NCBI GenBank assembly: GCA_902572515.1
Contig: CACGGJ010000009.1
Span: 1-42,246, forward strand
Reading direction: 5' to 3'
Length of the DNA stretch: 42,246 nt
Source of the DNA: an uncultured Pelagibacteraceae bacterium
Lineage (GTDB): Bacteria > Pseudomonadota > Alphaproteobacteria > Pelagibacterales > Pelagibacteraceae
Shown here: piece by piece, positions 34,556-42,246 of the stretch
How positions within the stretch are numbered: the first letter of the stretch is position 1
Layout of the letters: each line of letters opens with the position of its first letter
Notes under the pieces: model-generated
Told to the model about the DNA's origin: nothing
The model's input: only the letters and a program-made list of their open reading frames with translations
The model's database searches: none
Translations under genes and position numbers: made by a program

Positions 34556-35593
34556 ATGAACAAAAAAATTATTGAAAAAGTTCTTATATTTGAAAACAGC
34601 ACTATTGAAACGGCGCTTAAAAAACTAAATAAAAATTCAATGCAAATTTTATTTGTTGTAAATAAAAAAAAAAAATTTTTAGGTGCTATTACAGATGGTG
34701 ATATTAGAAGGAGCTTAATTAAAAAACTTCAAATTACCAACAAACTTAAAGAGGTCATAAATAAAAATTCTATATACGCTAATCAAAAAACTTCTTATGA
34801 GGAAGCAAAAATTATAATGGAAAATAATGATATAAGGTATTTACCGTTATTAGATAAAAATAAGATTATCAAAAGTTTTTATAGTTTAGAAAAAAAAGAT
34901 TTAGAAAAAAAAAAAAATATTTTTTTTATTATGGCAGGTGGGTTTGGCAAGCGACTTCTCCCATTTACAAAAAAAACTCCAAAACCAATGTTAAAAATTG
35001 GAAATAAACCAATACTTGAGCATATAATTAATGGTGCACAAAAAAATGGATTTGAAAATTTCGTAATTAGTGTTCACTATTTGTCTAAAAAAATAATAAA
35101 ATATTTTCAAAATGGAAAAAAATTTAAAATAAATATTAAATACATTATAGAAAACAAGCCATGCGGTACTGCTGGATCATTAAGATTTCTTAAAAAAAAG
35201 CCTTTGGCTCCAATTATTGTTTGTAATGGAGATGTTTTGTCAAATTTAAATTATGATGATTTACTAGATTTCCATAATAAAAAGAAATCAGATTTTACTA
35301 TTGTAGTGAGAAACTTAGTACATAAAAACCCTTATGGTGTGGTTAATTTAAATAAAAATAGAGTAACAAGTTTAGAGGAAAAAAAAGATTTAGTAATGAA
35401 TATAAATGCAGGAATTTATATAATTAATCCAAAAGTTTTAAAATTAATAAAGTTAAAAAAAATGGATATGCCAGACTTTATTAATTTATTAATTAAAAGA
35501 AGAAAAAAAATATTTAGCTTTCCTTTAAAAGATAATTGGATAGATGTTGGAAATAAAGAAAACCTCAAACATTCAAAAAAATTTATTAATTAA
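34556..35593 (+). CDS. ptmE: CBS-domain sugar-1-phosphate nucleotidyltransferase (PtmE-like)
   Basis: 345 residues. Residues 1-118 are a CBS pair (GAITDGDIRRSL, then DIRYLPLLD); residues 121-345 are a sugar nucleotidyltransferase with MAGGFGKRLLPFTKKTPKPML (M126 onward), GTAGSL and CNGDVL. In Campylobacter PtmE makes GDP-glucosamine or its N-acetyl form to start the GDP-linked legionaminic pathway, so this strain may also use GDP-GlcNAc. A 13-A run at 34905-34917 lies exactly at the domain junction, with an in-frame ATG at 34931. The last base is shared with the next start. Confidence 0.87.
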   Translation: MNKKIIEKVLIFENSTIETALKKLNKNSMQILFVVNKKKKFLGAITDGDIRRSLIKKLQITNKLKEVINKNSIYANQKTSYEEAKIIMENNDIRYLPLLDKNKIIKSFYSLEKKDLEKKKNIFFIMAGGFGKRLLPFTKKTPKPMLKIGNKPILEHIINGAQKNGFENFVISVHYLSKKIIKYFQNGKKFKINIKYIIENKPCGTAGSLRFLKKKPLAPIIVCNGDVLSNLNYDDLLDFHNKKKSDFTIVVRNLVHKNPYGVVNLNKNRVTSLEEKKDLVMNINAGIYIINPKVLKLIKLKKMDMPDFINLLIKRRKKIFSFPLKDNWIDVGNKENLKHSKKFIN

Positions 35594-36264
35594 TGAAAGA
35601 TACGATTGCAATTATTCCTGCTAGGAAACACTCAAAAAGACTAAAACTAAAAAATATTAAGGATTTTTTGGGAAAACCATTAATCTATTACACTATTAAA
35701 TCAGCATTAAAATCAAAATTTATCTCTGAAGTTGTCGTATCCACAGATTGCAGTAAAACAAAAAAAATATCAGAAAAATTTGGAGCTAAAGTTCCTTACT
35801 TAAGAGATAGAAAACTTAGTGGAGATAATGCAACAACAATTCAATTGATACGAGATATTTATAAGAAATATATTTCAAAAAAACAAAAAATTAAAAAAAT
35901 TATAATTTTGCAACCCACATCACCTTTGCGAGATTATAGAGATGTAAATAATTCTATAAATTTTTTCAACTTAAAAAAGGCTGATTATGTTGTAAGTGTT
36001 TGCGAAGCTAAAGATAAGAATTGGTTTATAAATATTAAGCCTGATAAAGGTATAAATAAAAATTATATGTACAAAAAACAAAAACAAAGCAAAAATTATC
36101 TTTTAAATGGTGCTATTTATATTTTTAAGAGTAGTCTTTTTGAAAAAAATTTGAAAATTAAAAGACCATATGCATTTATAATGGATAGTAAAAAATTTGT
36201 AGATATAGATAATAAATTTGATTTTGAATTAGCAAGATTAATAAAAAAATATATAAAATGTTAA
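35593..36264 (+). CDS. neuA: CMP-nonulosonate cytidylyltransferase (NeuA/LegF)
   Basis: 223 residues. The CTP-binding N-terminus IIPARKHSKRLKLKN corresponds to the ARxGSKxxxxKN motif, with His in place of the first Gly. STDCSKT, LQPTSPLRD and a DIDNKFDFELA end follow. It activates the nonulosonic acid as the CMP-sugar, the last cytoplasmic step before transfer. Its final codons overlap a 37-codon reading frame that reaches the next gene. Confidence 0.92.
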   Translation: MKDTIAIIPARKHSKRLKLKNIKDFLGKPLIYYTIKSALKSKFISEVVVSTDCSKTKKISEKFGAKVPYLRDRKLSGDNATTIQLIRDIYKKYISKKQKIKKIIILQPTSPLRDYRDVNNSINFFNLKKADYVVSVCEAKDKNWFINIKPDKGINKNYMYKKQKQSKNYLLNGAIYIFKSSLFEKNLKIKRPYAFIMDSKKFVDIDNKFDFELARLIKKYIKC

Positions 36265-36371
36265 AATTTAATCTAAATAATTTTATTCAAACTGTTCAGT
36301 TCCCTTATTATGAGAATAACAGATTGAGAGATAATAATTTAAATAAACTTTTGGCAATAAATGAAAAATAA
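36258..36371 (+). CDS. Possible 37-residue small protein
   Basis: An ATG inside the neuA stop region opens a 37-codon frame that spans the whole spacer and ends 11 bases inside the next gene, with the same overlap style as real gene pairs here. The sequence is not low-complexity lysine (it contains TVQFPYYENNR). It could be a small gene, a remnant N-terminus of a deleted gene, or chance. Confidence 0.25.
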   Translation: MLKFNLNNFIQTVQFPYYENNRLRDNNLNKLLAINEK

Positions 36372-37377
36372 GTTTGACTTAATAACTGGTGTAGCAGGTT
36401 TTATAGGTTTTAGTTTAGCTTTAAAGCTTCTTAAAAAAAAAAAATTAGTTCTAGGTATTGATAATTTAAACCCATACTATGATGTTAATCTAAAAAAAGC
36501 GAGACTTAAAATATTAAAAAAATATAAAAATTTTACTTTCTTAAAAATAGACTTAACAAATGATTCAATATTAAAAAAAAAACTTAATAAGAAAAGAATT
36601 AAATCAATCTATCATATGGCAGCACAAGCGGGAGTGAGATATTCGTTGGAGGCACCTCGTGAATATATAAAATCGAATATTATAGGGTTTTTTAACATAT
36701 TAGAATTATCCAAAACAAAAAAAATTAAACATTTGATCTATGCTAGCTCTAGCAGTGTTTATGGTGCTAATAAAAATTTTCCATTTGATGAAAAAAATAG
36801 TTGCACCCATCCAATTCAACTTTATGCGGCTACTAAAATTTCAAACGAAAGTATGGCTCACTCATATAGTTCACTTTATAACTTGCCAACCTCTGGTATT
36901 CGATTTTTCACAGTATACGGTCCATGGGGTAGGCCTGACCAAGCATTATTTATATTCACAAAAAATATTCTAAATAAAACAAAAATAAATTTATTTAATT
37001 ATGGAAATCACACAAGAGATTTTACCTATATTGATGATATAGTTAATGGGATTGAAAAAATAGGAAAATCAATTCCAAAAGTAAATAAAAAATGGAACCC
37101 AAAAAAACCCAATCCTTCATTTTCAAAATACCCTTATCAAATTTATAATATTGCTAGTAATAGAAAAGTAAAATTAACTAAATATTTAGATATTCTAGAA
37201 AAAAAATTAAACATGAAAGCAAAAATAAAATATTTACCATTACAAAAGGGAGATGTACCCGATGTTAGATCAAGTATTAAAAAAATAAAAAATCAACTTA
37301 ATTATAATCCTAAAATCAATGTTGAAATTGGTATAAGCAGGTTTGTTGATTGGTATAAATCATATTACAATAAATGA
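36361..37377 (+). CDS. UDP-glucuronate 4-epimerase
   Basis: Extended SDR of 338 residues. The NAD loop is TGVAGFIG (about 9-16), and DNLNPYYDVNLKKARL (about 35-50) is the signature segment of UDP-glucuronate 4-epimerases. The AAQAGVRYSLEAP block, SSSSVYG and YAATK also match. It converts UDP-glucuronate to UDP-galacturonate, supplying an acidic sugar for the glycan. It overlaps the ABC transporter start by 4 bases. Confidence 0.9.
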   Translation: MKNKFDLITGVAGFIGFSLALKLLKKKKLVLGIDNLNPYYDVNLKKARLKILKKYKNFTFLKIDLTNDSILKKKLNKKRIKSIYHMAAQAGVRYSLEAPREYIKSNIIGFFNILELSKTKKIKHLIYASSSSVYGANKNFPFDEKNSCTHPIQLYAATKISNESMAHSYSSLYNLPTSGIRFFTVYGPWGRPDQALFIFTKNILNKTKINLFNYGNHTRDFTYIDDIVNGIEKIGKSIPKVNKKWNPKKPNPSFSKYPYQIYNIASNRKVKLTKYLDILEKKLNMKAKIKYLPLQKGDVPDVRSSIKKIKNQLNYNPKINVEIGISRFVDWYKSYYNK

Positions 37378-39074
37378 TACAATTTTCATTAACAAAAAAA
37401 TTTTTTAAATTTTTTACTAAAAAAGAAAAAATATTTTTCTTTGTGATTATTTTTTTACAATTCTTATGTATGGTTTTAGAACTAGTAAGCATAAGCTCTT
37501 TACTTCCAATTTTTAAATCAATCACAGACCCAAGTTGGAATGAAAAATATTTTGGATTTTTAAATGAAGAAAATAGAGTTATAGTAATTTTTATAGCGGT
37601 AATTATATTATTTATATTCAAAAATTTTTTTTTGATTGTCTCAACATATGTCACTCAGAAAATTCAAAATAAGATCAATCTTAGATTAATCGACGATGTA
37701 TACTCAAGTTACCTCAATAAAAGATATGAGTTTCATATTAATAATCACTCATCAATATTGTTAAGAAATTTAAACTATGTTGATGGAGTAAATGGAATCA
37801 TGATGAGATTGATTGGCTTTTATGCTGATTTAATTTTAGCAACCATGGCTTTTTTTGCAGTTTTGTTTATTGATTTTAATATTACTATTATTGCTATTTC
37901 TATAATGATCGCAGTCTTATTGTCTTATTCCTTGTTTACTAAATTTTCAATTGAAAAATATGGATCAAGTTCTCAAAGTTTCCATTCTCTATACATGAAG
38001 AACATGGTGGAAGGAATAAAGTCATACAAAGAAATTCTACTTTCAGGAAAGCAGAAATTTTTTTCTAATAGAAATAAAGAGTTTAAAGAAGAGTCATTAA
38101 ACTATAACTTAAAATTTTCCATAATAGAAGTAATTCCCAAGCATTTGATTGAAGTAATTTTTATTTTTGGAATTTTGGCCTCAACATACTACCTAGCAAT
38201 TAATGATGAAATTAACTTTTATGAATATTTACCTCTAATTGGAGTTATAGTTTTAGGTATATATAAAATACTACCAAGATTATTAGGAATTTTTTCATCT
38301 TATCAGCAATTTAAATACATGTCTCCAGTTATTGATATTATAAATGAAGCAATTACACAAATGGAGAAAGATAAAGCTTATGATCTAAAACGAGAAATTA
38401 GTAAATCAATTTTATTTCAAGAAAAAATAGAACTTAAAGATATTTCGTTTAGCTATTCAAATAAAATAATCCTAAGTGATTTAAATTTTTTAATTGAAAA
38501 AAATTCTTGCATAGGAATTCGTGGAGAAAGTGGTGCAGGAAAATCAACTATTTTAAATATTTTAACTGGTCTTATATCTCCAACAAAGGGAAGTATTTTA
38601 ATTGATGGAAAAGAGCAAAATCTTTCAACTAAAACCTGGCAAAGCAAAATTGGATTTGTAAGTCAAAACACCCATTTATTAGACGATACTATTAAAACAA
38701 ATATAGTGTTTAGTAGCAATAAATTATTAATTGATGAGAAATTGATGAATGAATGTATACAAAAATCTGGACTTAATGAATATATACAAAGCTTAGAAAA
38801 AGGATTGGATACAACGGTTGGAGAAAATGGAGCAAAAATTTCAGGGGGGCAGGTACAGCGAATTGGTATTGCAAGAGCATTCTACAAACAACCTCAAATA
38901 TTAATACTTGACGAACCTACTAATTCTTTAGATCAAGAAAATGAAAATAAAATCATTGAAACGTTAAAAAAATTAAAAGGAAACGTTACTATAATAATAG
39001 TAAGTCATAGAGAGGAACCCTTACAATTGTCGGATATCAAGCTATCAATAAAAAATGGAAAGATTATTTCCTAA
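37374..39074 (+). CDS. ABC transporter, fused permease and ATPase (PglK-like flippase)
   Basis: 566 residues, the length of Campylobacter PglK. Residues 1-320 hold about six membrane helices. The ATPase has Walker A GESGAGKS (384-391), Q-loop in SQNTHLLDD, signature SGGQVQR, Walker B ILILDEP and a VSHRE switch. It probably flips the lipid-linked oligosaccharide across the cytoplasmic membrane. No wzx-type flippase or wzy polymerase was recognised in the window, so this may be the exporter for the island's glycan. Confidence 0.88.
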   Translation: MIQFSLTKKFFKFFTKKEKIFFFVIIFLQFLCMVLELVSISSLLPIFKSITDPSWNEKYFGFLNEENRVIVIFIAVIILFIFKNFFLIVSTYVTQKIQNKINLRLIDDVYSSYLNKRYEFHINNHSSILLRNLNYVDGVNGIMMRLIGFYADLILATMAFFAVLFIDFNITIIAISIMIAVLLSYSLFTKFSIEKYGSSSQSFHSLYMKNMVEGIKSYKEILLSGKQKFFSNRNKEFKEESLNYNLKFSIIEVIPKHLIEVIFIFGILASTYYLAINDEINFYEYLPLIGVIVLGIYKILPRLLGIFSSYQQFKYMSPVIDIINEAITQMEKDKAYDLKREISKSILFQEKIELKDISFSYSNKIILSDLNFLIEKNSCIGIRGESGAGKSTILNILTGLISPTKGSILIDGKEQNLSTKTWQSKIGFVSQNTHLLDDTIKTNIVFSSNKLLIDEKLMNECIQKSGLNEYIQSLEKGLDTTVGENGAKISGGQVQRIGIARAFYKQPQILILDEPTNSLDQENENKIIETLKKLKGNVTIIIVSHREEPLQLSDIKLSIKNGKIIS

Positions 39075-39128
39075 GAATTATGAATAAGTAATATTAAAAT
39101 GTTTTTGTATTATTTCTAGTAAACTTAA

Positions 39129-40340
39129 ATGAAAATCTTACATATTAATTTTTCTAAAGAAGGTGGCGCTGCAATTGGAGTTAAACGATTTCATGAAGCT
39201 TTAAAAGATCAGGGAATTAAAAGTGAAATATTTTATTTTTCAGAATATATAAAAAAAAATTCAATTAGCAGTCTAAATACACTTATTAAATGGAAAATTC
39301 AGGTTTATTTAAAAAAAATAATATTTAAATTTTTTACCAATGTTAATAATAAAGAGGCTCATTCACTGAATTATTTTAGTGTACTAAAAATTAATGATAT
39401 CTTGTCTGAAAAAAAACCAGATATTCTACATTTACACTGGATTGGAAATGAAATGATTTCAATTAAAGATATTTCCAAAATAGATATTCCCTTAGTATGG
39501 ACATTTCATGATATGTGGCCCTTTTGTGGAGGAGAACATTTTACTGAAAATAATCGGTTCACATCAAGTTACAATAAGCTATCAAGATCAAAATATGAAA
39601 GCGGCATAGATATCAATAAGTTATTATGGGAAAAAAAATTTAAACTTTTATCAAATAAAAAAATTAATATAGTCTGTCCGTCAAACTGGATAAAAAAAAA
39701 ACTAGATAGAGATAAAATTTTTAAAAAAAATATTAAAATTATTAGTCCATATATAATAGACAAAAATAAGTGGGAAGTTAAAATAAAAAAAAGAAAGAAT
39801 GATAGAGAAAAAAAAATAAAAATATTATTTATAGCAACTAGTTCAGTTAATTACAGGAAAGGGTTCCCTTATTTATATCAAGCTATAGAAAAATATTTAG
39901 ATAAAGACAAATATGAACTAATATGTGTTGGAGATAAGCCTAAATTTTTTGATTATATTACAACCAAAAAAAAATATTTAGGCTACATTTCTAATTATAA
40001 ACAAATAAAAAAAATTTATTCGTCATCAGATATTCTGGTTATGCCAAGCTTAATGGAAAGTTTCGGACAAATATATATTGAAGCTGGAATTTGTGGATTA
40101 CCCTGTGTAGCGTTTAAAAACACTGCTGCTGCAGATATAATTAAACATAAATTTAATGGATATTTAGCAATGTTTAAATCATCAAAAGATTTAGCTAAAG
40201 GGATTGAATGGTGCAGATCAAAATATTTAAGTAATTCAGAAAAAAAAAAATTTAGAAAGATGACTATAAAAAATTTTTCAAATACAGAAATTACTAATTT
40301 AGTAAATTTATATAAAAAAATTGAAAATAAAAATATTTAA
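39129..40340 (+). CDS. GT4-family glycosyltransferase
   Basis: 403 residues with a GT-B fold. The N-terminus has HINFSKEGGAAIGVKRFH, WTFHDMWPFCGG lies at about 120-131, and the nucleotide-sugar site MPSLMESFGQIYIEAG (E-x7-E) at about 307-322. Members usually add one sugar from an NDP donor on the cytoplasmic face. Spacers of 54 and 42 bases on either side are larger than typical here, so it may have its own signals. Donor unknown. Confidence 0.87.
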   Translation: MKILHINFSKEGGAAIGVKRFHEALKDQGIKSEIFYFSEYIKKNSISSLNTLIKWKIQVYLKKIIFKFFTNVNNKEAHSLNYFSVLKINDILSEKKPDILHLHWIGNEMISIKDISKIDIPLVWTFHDMWPFCGGEHFTENNRFTSSYNKLSRSKYESGIDINKLLWEKKFKLLSNKKINIVCPSNWIKKKLDRDKIFKKNIKIISPYIIDKNKWEVKIKKRKNDREKKIKILFIATSSVNYRKGFPYLYQAIEKYLDKDKYELICVGDKPKFFDYITTKKKYLGYISNYKQIKKIYSSSDILVMPSLMESFGQIYIEAGICGLPCVAFKNTAAADIIKHKFNGYLAMFKSSKDLAKGIEWCRSKYLSNSEKKKFRKMTIKNFSNTEITNLVNLYKKIENKNI

Positions 40341-40382
40341 TGTTTGTGTTAGAGTGTAAATAGTTATTTATATTTAAATAAT

Positions 40383-41225
40383 ATGAAAAGAATTATTTCT
40401 AAGCTAGATATCAAAGGTCCAAATTTAGTAAAGGGAGTAAACTTAGAAGGTTTGAGAGTGCTGGGTGAGCCTGACTATTTTGCTAAAAAATATTATGAAG
40501 GTTTTTCTGATGAAATTATATACCACGATTGTGTTGCGAGTCTTTATGATAGAAAAAATTTTTTGAATTTAATTCAAAAAACAGCATCTGATGTATTTAT
40601 TCCAATTTCGGTTGGAGGGGGAATTAAAAGCTTAAATGATATTGAAAAAGTATTAAGTGCTGGGGCAGACAAAGTTTTTATTAATTCTGCGGCAATTAAA
40701 AAACCTTATTTTTTAATTGATGCAAGTAAAAGATTTGGATCAGCGAATATTTGTCTTTCAATAGAAGTTACAAAAAATTCAAATAATGAGTTTATATGTC
40801 TAAGTAATTATGGCAGAGAGGTTTCAAAGAAAAAATTAGTCGATTGGTTACCTGAAGCTCAACAACTTGGTGTTGGTGAAATAATTTTAACATCAATTTC
40901 ACATGAAGGAATGGGAAATGGATTCGATCTTGAAATGATAGAATTAATTTACGATAAAATAAATGTTCCTTTTATAATTCATGGTGGAGCTGGCAATGAA
41001 GAGCATATTTATGAAGTGCTAAAATATGAAAAAGTTTCGGGTGTAGCTATATCATCATTACTACATTATTCTTTAATAAGAGATAAGAGTTTTAAGTTTG
41101 AGGTAAAAGATGAGGGAAATACTCAATTTTTAAGATTTTTAAAAGATACTATTAGCCAAAAAAAAACCAGTATTTTATCTATAAAAAAATTTTTAAAAAA
41201 AAAAGGTATTAAAATTAGACTATGA
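40383..41225 (+). CDS. hisF: HisF paralogue, ammonia-channelling subunit for sugar amidation
   Basis: 280 residues, longer than typical HisF (about 253) because of extra sequence before the final KKKGIKIRL. The barrel landmarks VGGGI, GADKVFINSAA and HGGAG are kept, as is the first catalytic Asp (Asp9). The second (Asp130 in Thermotoga) is Glu128 in SIEV, and the usual SIDRDGT loop reads SISHEGMGNG. This suggests it is not the histidine enzyme but the HisF2-type partner of HisH and the WbpG/PseA-family amidotransferase at 30034. It overlaps hisH by 4 bases. Confidence 0.85.
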   Translation: MKRIISKLDIKGPNLVKGVNLEGLRVLGEPDYFAKKYYEGFSDEIIYHDCVASLYDRKNFLNLIQKTASDVFIPISVGGGIKSLNDIEKVLSAGADKVFINSAAIKKPYFLIDASKRFGSANICLSIEVTKNSNNEFICLSNYGREVSKKKLVDWLPEAQQLGVGEIILTSISHEGMGNGFDLEMIELIYDKINVPFIIHGGAGNEEHIYEVLKYEKVSGVAISSLLHYSLIRDKSFKFEVKDEGNTQFLRFLKDTISQKKTSILSIKKFLKKKGIKIRL

Positions 41226-41854
41226 AATATATTTCAATAATAGATACAGGCATAAATAATCTTAGAAGTATTGTTGGAGCAATAAATCATCTAGGTTTTA
41301 AAACAATTATAACAAATGATAAAAACAAAATCATGAAATCTTCAGGACTAATTTTACCTGGTGTTGGATCTTTTCCTGCAGGAATGAAAAAATTAAAAAA
41401 GGAAGGGTTAATAGATACAATAAAAAAATTTCATAAAGAAAATAGACCTATATTAGCTATTTGTTTAGGTTTTCAAATGTTATTTAGCTCTAGCGATGAA
41501 TTTAAATATACAAAAGGTTTAAATCTTATCAGTGGAAAAGTTAAATCGCTTAAAAGCCTTAAAAACAAAAAAATAGTACCTAATCTTGGTTGGAATACAC
41601 TTAATATTATAAAACATAAGAATAATAATTTATTCAAAAAAATTAATTCTAAGCCGTCAACTTATTTTATACACTCATATTATGCTGAAATAAAAAATAG
41701 AAAACAAGAAACTTCCAATATTAATTTTGGAGGAAAAAAAATTACCACATCTATTCAGCTTAAAAACCTATATGGGGTTCAGTTCCATCCTGAAAAAAGT
41801 GGTTATACAGGTTTGAAAATTATTCAAAACTTTTTGACTTATGCAAAAAAATAA
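41222..41854 (+). CDS. hisH: HisH paralogue, glutaminase subunit
   Basis: 210-residue class I glutamine amidotransferase. LPGVGSFPAGM (about 40-50), the nucleophile Cys in AICLGFQMLF (about 78-87) and the FHPEKS His/Glu pair are intact, so glutaminase activity is expected. It would release ammonia from glutamine and pass it through the HisF-like barrel to the sugar amidotransferase. No other histidine genes are nearby, which supports a polysaccharide role. Confidence 0.88.
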   Translation: MKYISIIDTGINNLRSIVGAINHLGFKTIITNDKNKIMKSSGLILPGVGSFPAGMKKLKKEGLIDTIKKFHKENRPILAICLGFQMLFSSSDEFKYTKGLNLISGKVKSLKSLKNKKIVPNLGWNTLNIIKHKNNNLFKKINSKPSTYFIHSYYAEIKNRKQETSNINFGGKKITTSIQLKNLYGVQFHPEKSGYTGLKIIQNFLTYAKK

Positions 41855-41898
41855 GTGATGAAATCAAAGTTTAATCGTATATATACATTATCTTTATA

Positions 41899-42246
41899 AT
41901 GAAAAAAATTTCCATAATAGGTATGGGTTATGTTGGATTGCCATTAGCAGTAGCTTTTCAAAAGTATTATAAAGTTATTGGTTTTGATTCAAAAAAATTA
42001 AGAATAAATGATTTAAAAAAAGGGATTGACACAAATAATCAATTTACAAAAAAAAATATTTCCAATTTTTCAAAACTTTATTTCACAGATCAAACAAATG
42101 ATTTAAATAATAGTGATATATTTATTGTTACAGTTCCTACACCAATTTACAAAAATAAAGAACCAGATTTAAGATATTTGATAAATGCTTGTAAATTAAT
42201 TGGTAGAAAAATAAAAAAAAATAATATTATTATTTTTGAATCAACT
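41899..42246 (+). CDS. Nucleotide-sugar dehydrogenase (WbpO/TviB/UDP-glucose dehydrogenase family), 3' partial
   Basis: ATG at 41899 opens a frame of 116 codons that runs off the window. The N-terminus has the NAD-binding loop IGMGYVGLPLAVAF (about residues 6-19), then VTVPTPIYKNKEPDL (about 77-91) and ends in FEST, all standard for UDP-sugar 6-dehydrogenases that make uronic acids. The GLPLA form is common in the WbpO/TviB (UDP-GalNAc/GlcNAc) branch. A 44-base spacer separates it from hisH. Confidence 0.85.
   Translation, partial: MKKISIIGMGYVGLPLAVAFQKYYKVIGFDSKKLRINDLKKGIDTNNQFTKKNISNFSKLYFTDQTNDLNNSDIFIVTVPTPIYKNKEPDLRYLINACKLIGRKIKKNNIIIFEST

Noticed and set aside
36740..36973. 77-codon + strand frame inside the UDP-glucuronate epimerase gene
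   Set aside because: It is an alternative frame of a well-supported SDR gene with no recognisable content.
1..42246. tRNA, rRNA, CRISPR array or insertion sequence
   Set aside because: No cloverleaf-like or rRNA-like segment, no regularly spaced repeats and no transposase-like protein was seen by reading; a covariance search was not possible.

Overview
This 42 kb window is a dense surface-polysaccharide (O-antigen, capsule or glycan) biosynthesis island. It is extremely AT-rich (by eye about a quarter G+C, not computed). Genes are packed with spacers of a few bases or 1-17 bp overlaps, and all but one are on the + strand. Standard bacterial code fits, since TGA is used as a stop. The AT content, packing and gene content suggest a streamlined marine bacterium, most likely Pelagibacterales (SAR11) or a relative. 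No phylogenetic marker gene is present, so this is inference.

Layout. (1) 1-4972: end of a membrane protein that may be a GT-C glycosyltransferase, a GT2-methyltransferase fusion, an NDP-sugar epimerase and a TIGR04372-type glycosyltransferase. (2) 4969-13204: a phosphonate module. It holds an ATP-sulfurylase-like protein, a 2-hydroxyethylphosphonate dioxygenase/methylphosphonate synthase family enzyme, an APS-kinase-like protein, an AsnB-like amidotransferase, a cytidylyltransferase-PEP mutase fusion, phosphonopyruvate decarboxylase and an iron-dependent phosphonoacetaldehyde reductase. Together they give a full route PEP -> phosphonopyruvate -> phosphonoacetaldehyde -> 2-hydroxyethylphosphonate -> hydroxymethyl- or methylphosphonate, with a CMP-activating domain. 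(3) 13246-18641: a translationally coupled chain: WbuC-like cupin, SDR, split transketolase with a truncated second half, 2OG-Fe(II) oxygenase, LIC12192-family protein, cytidylyltransferase-PfkB fusion. This looks like an uncharacterised sugar pathway. (4) 18638-28198: sulfotransferase-like protein, several methyltransferases, a second TIGR04372 glycosyltransferase, an aminotransferase, HAD phosphatase and GmhA-like isomerase. (5) 28230-36264: a nearly complete legionaminic-acid-type nonulosonate pathway (NeuD/LegH-like, LegI, amidotransferase, LegB, LegC, LegG, PtmE-like, LegF). (6) 36361-42246: UDP-glucuronate 4-epimerase, PglK-like ABC flippase, GT4 glycosyltransferase, HisF/HisH paralogues that probably feed ammonia to the amidotransferase, and the start of a nucleotide-sugar dehydrogenase.

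How they may work together. The island appears to build a glycan from unusual sugars (amidinated legionaminic acid, C-methylated amino sugars, a heptose- or ketose-like sugar) that may carry phosphonate and sulfate. The sulfurylase and kinase beside a sulfotransferase-like gene suggest local PAPS supply for glycan sulfation; an alternative is that they act on the phosphonate. The dioxygenase keeps a His/Glu/His iron triad as in hydroxyethylphosphonate dioxygenase, so hydroxymethylphosphonate is at least as likely a product as methylphosphonate. No recognisable transferase for a CMP-phosphonate was found. No rRNA, tRNA, CRISPR array or insertion sequence was seen, and no gene-free stretch exceeds about 105 bases.
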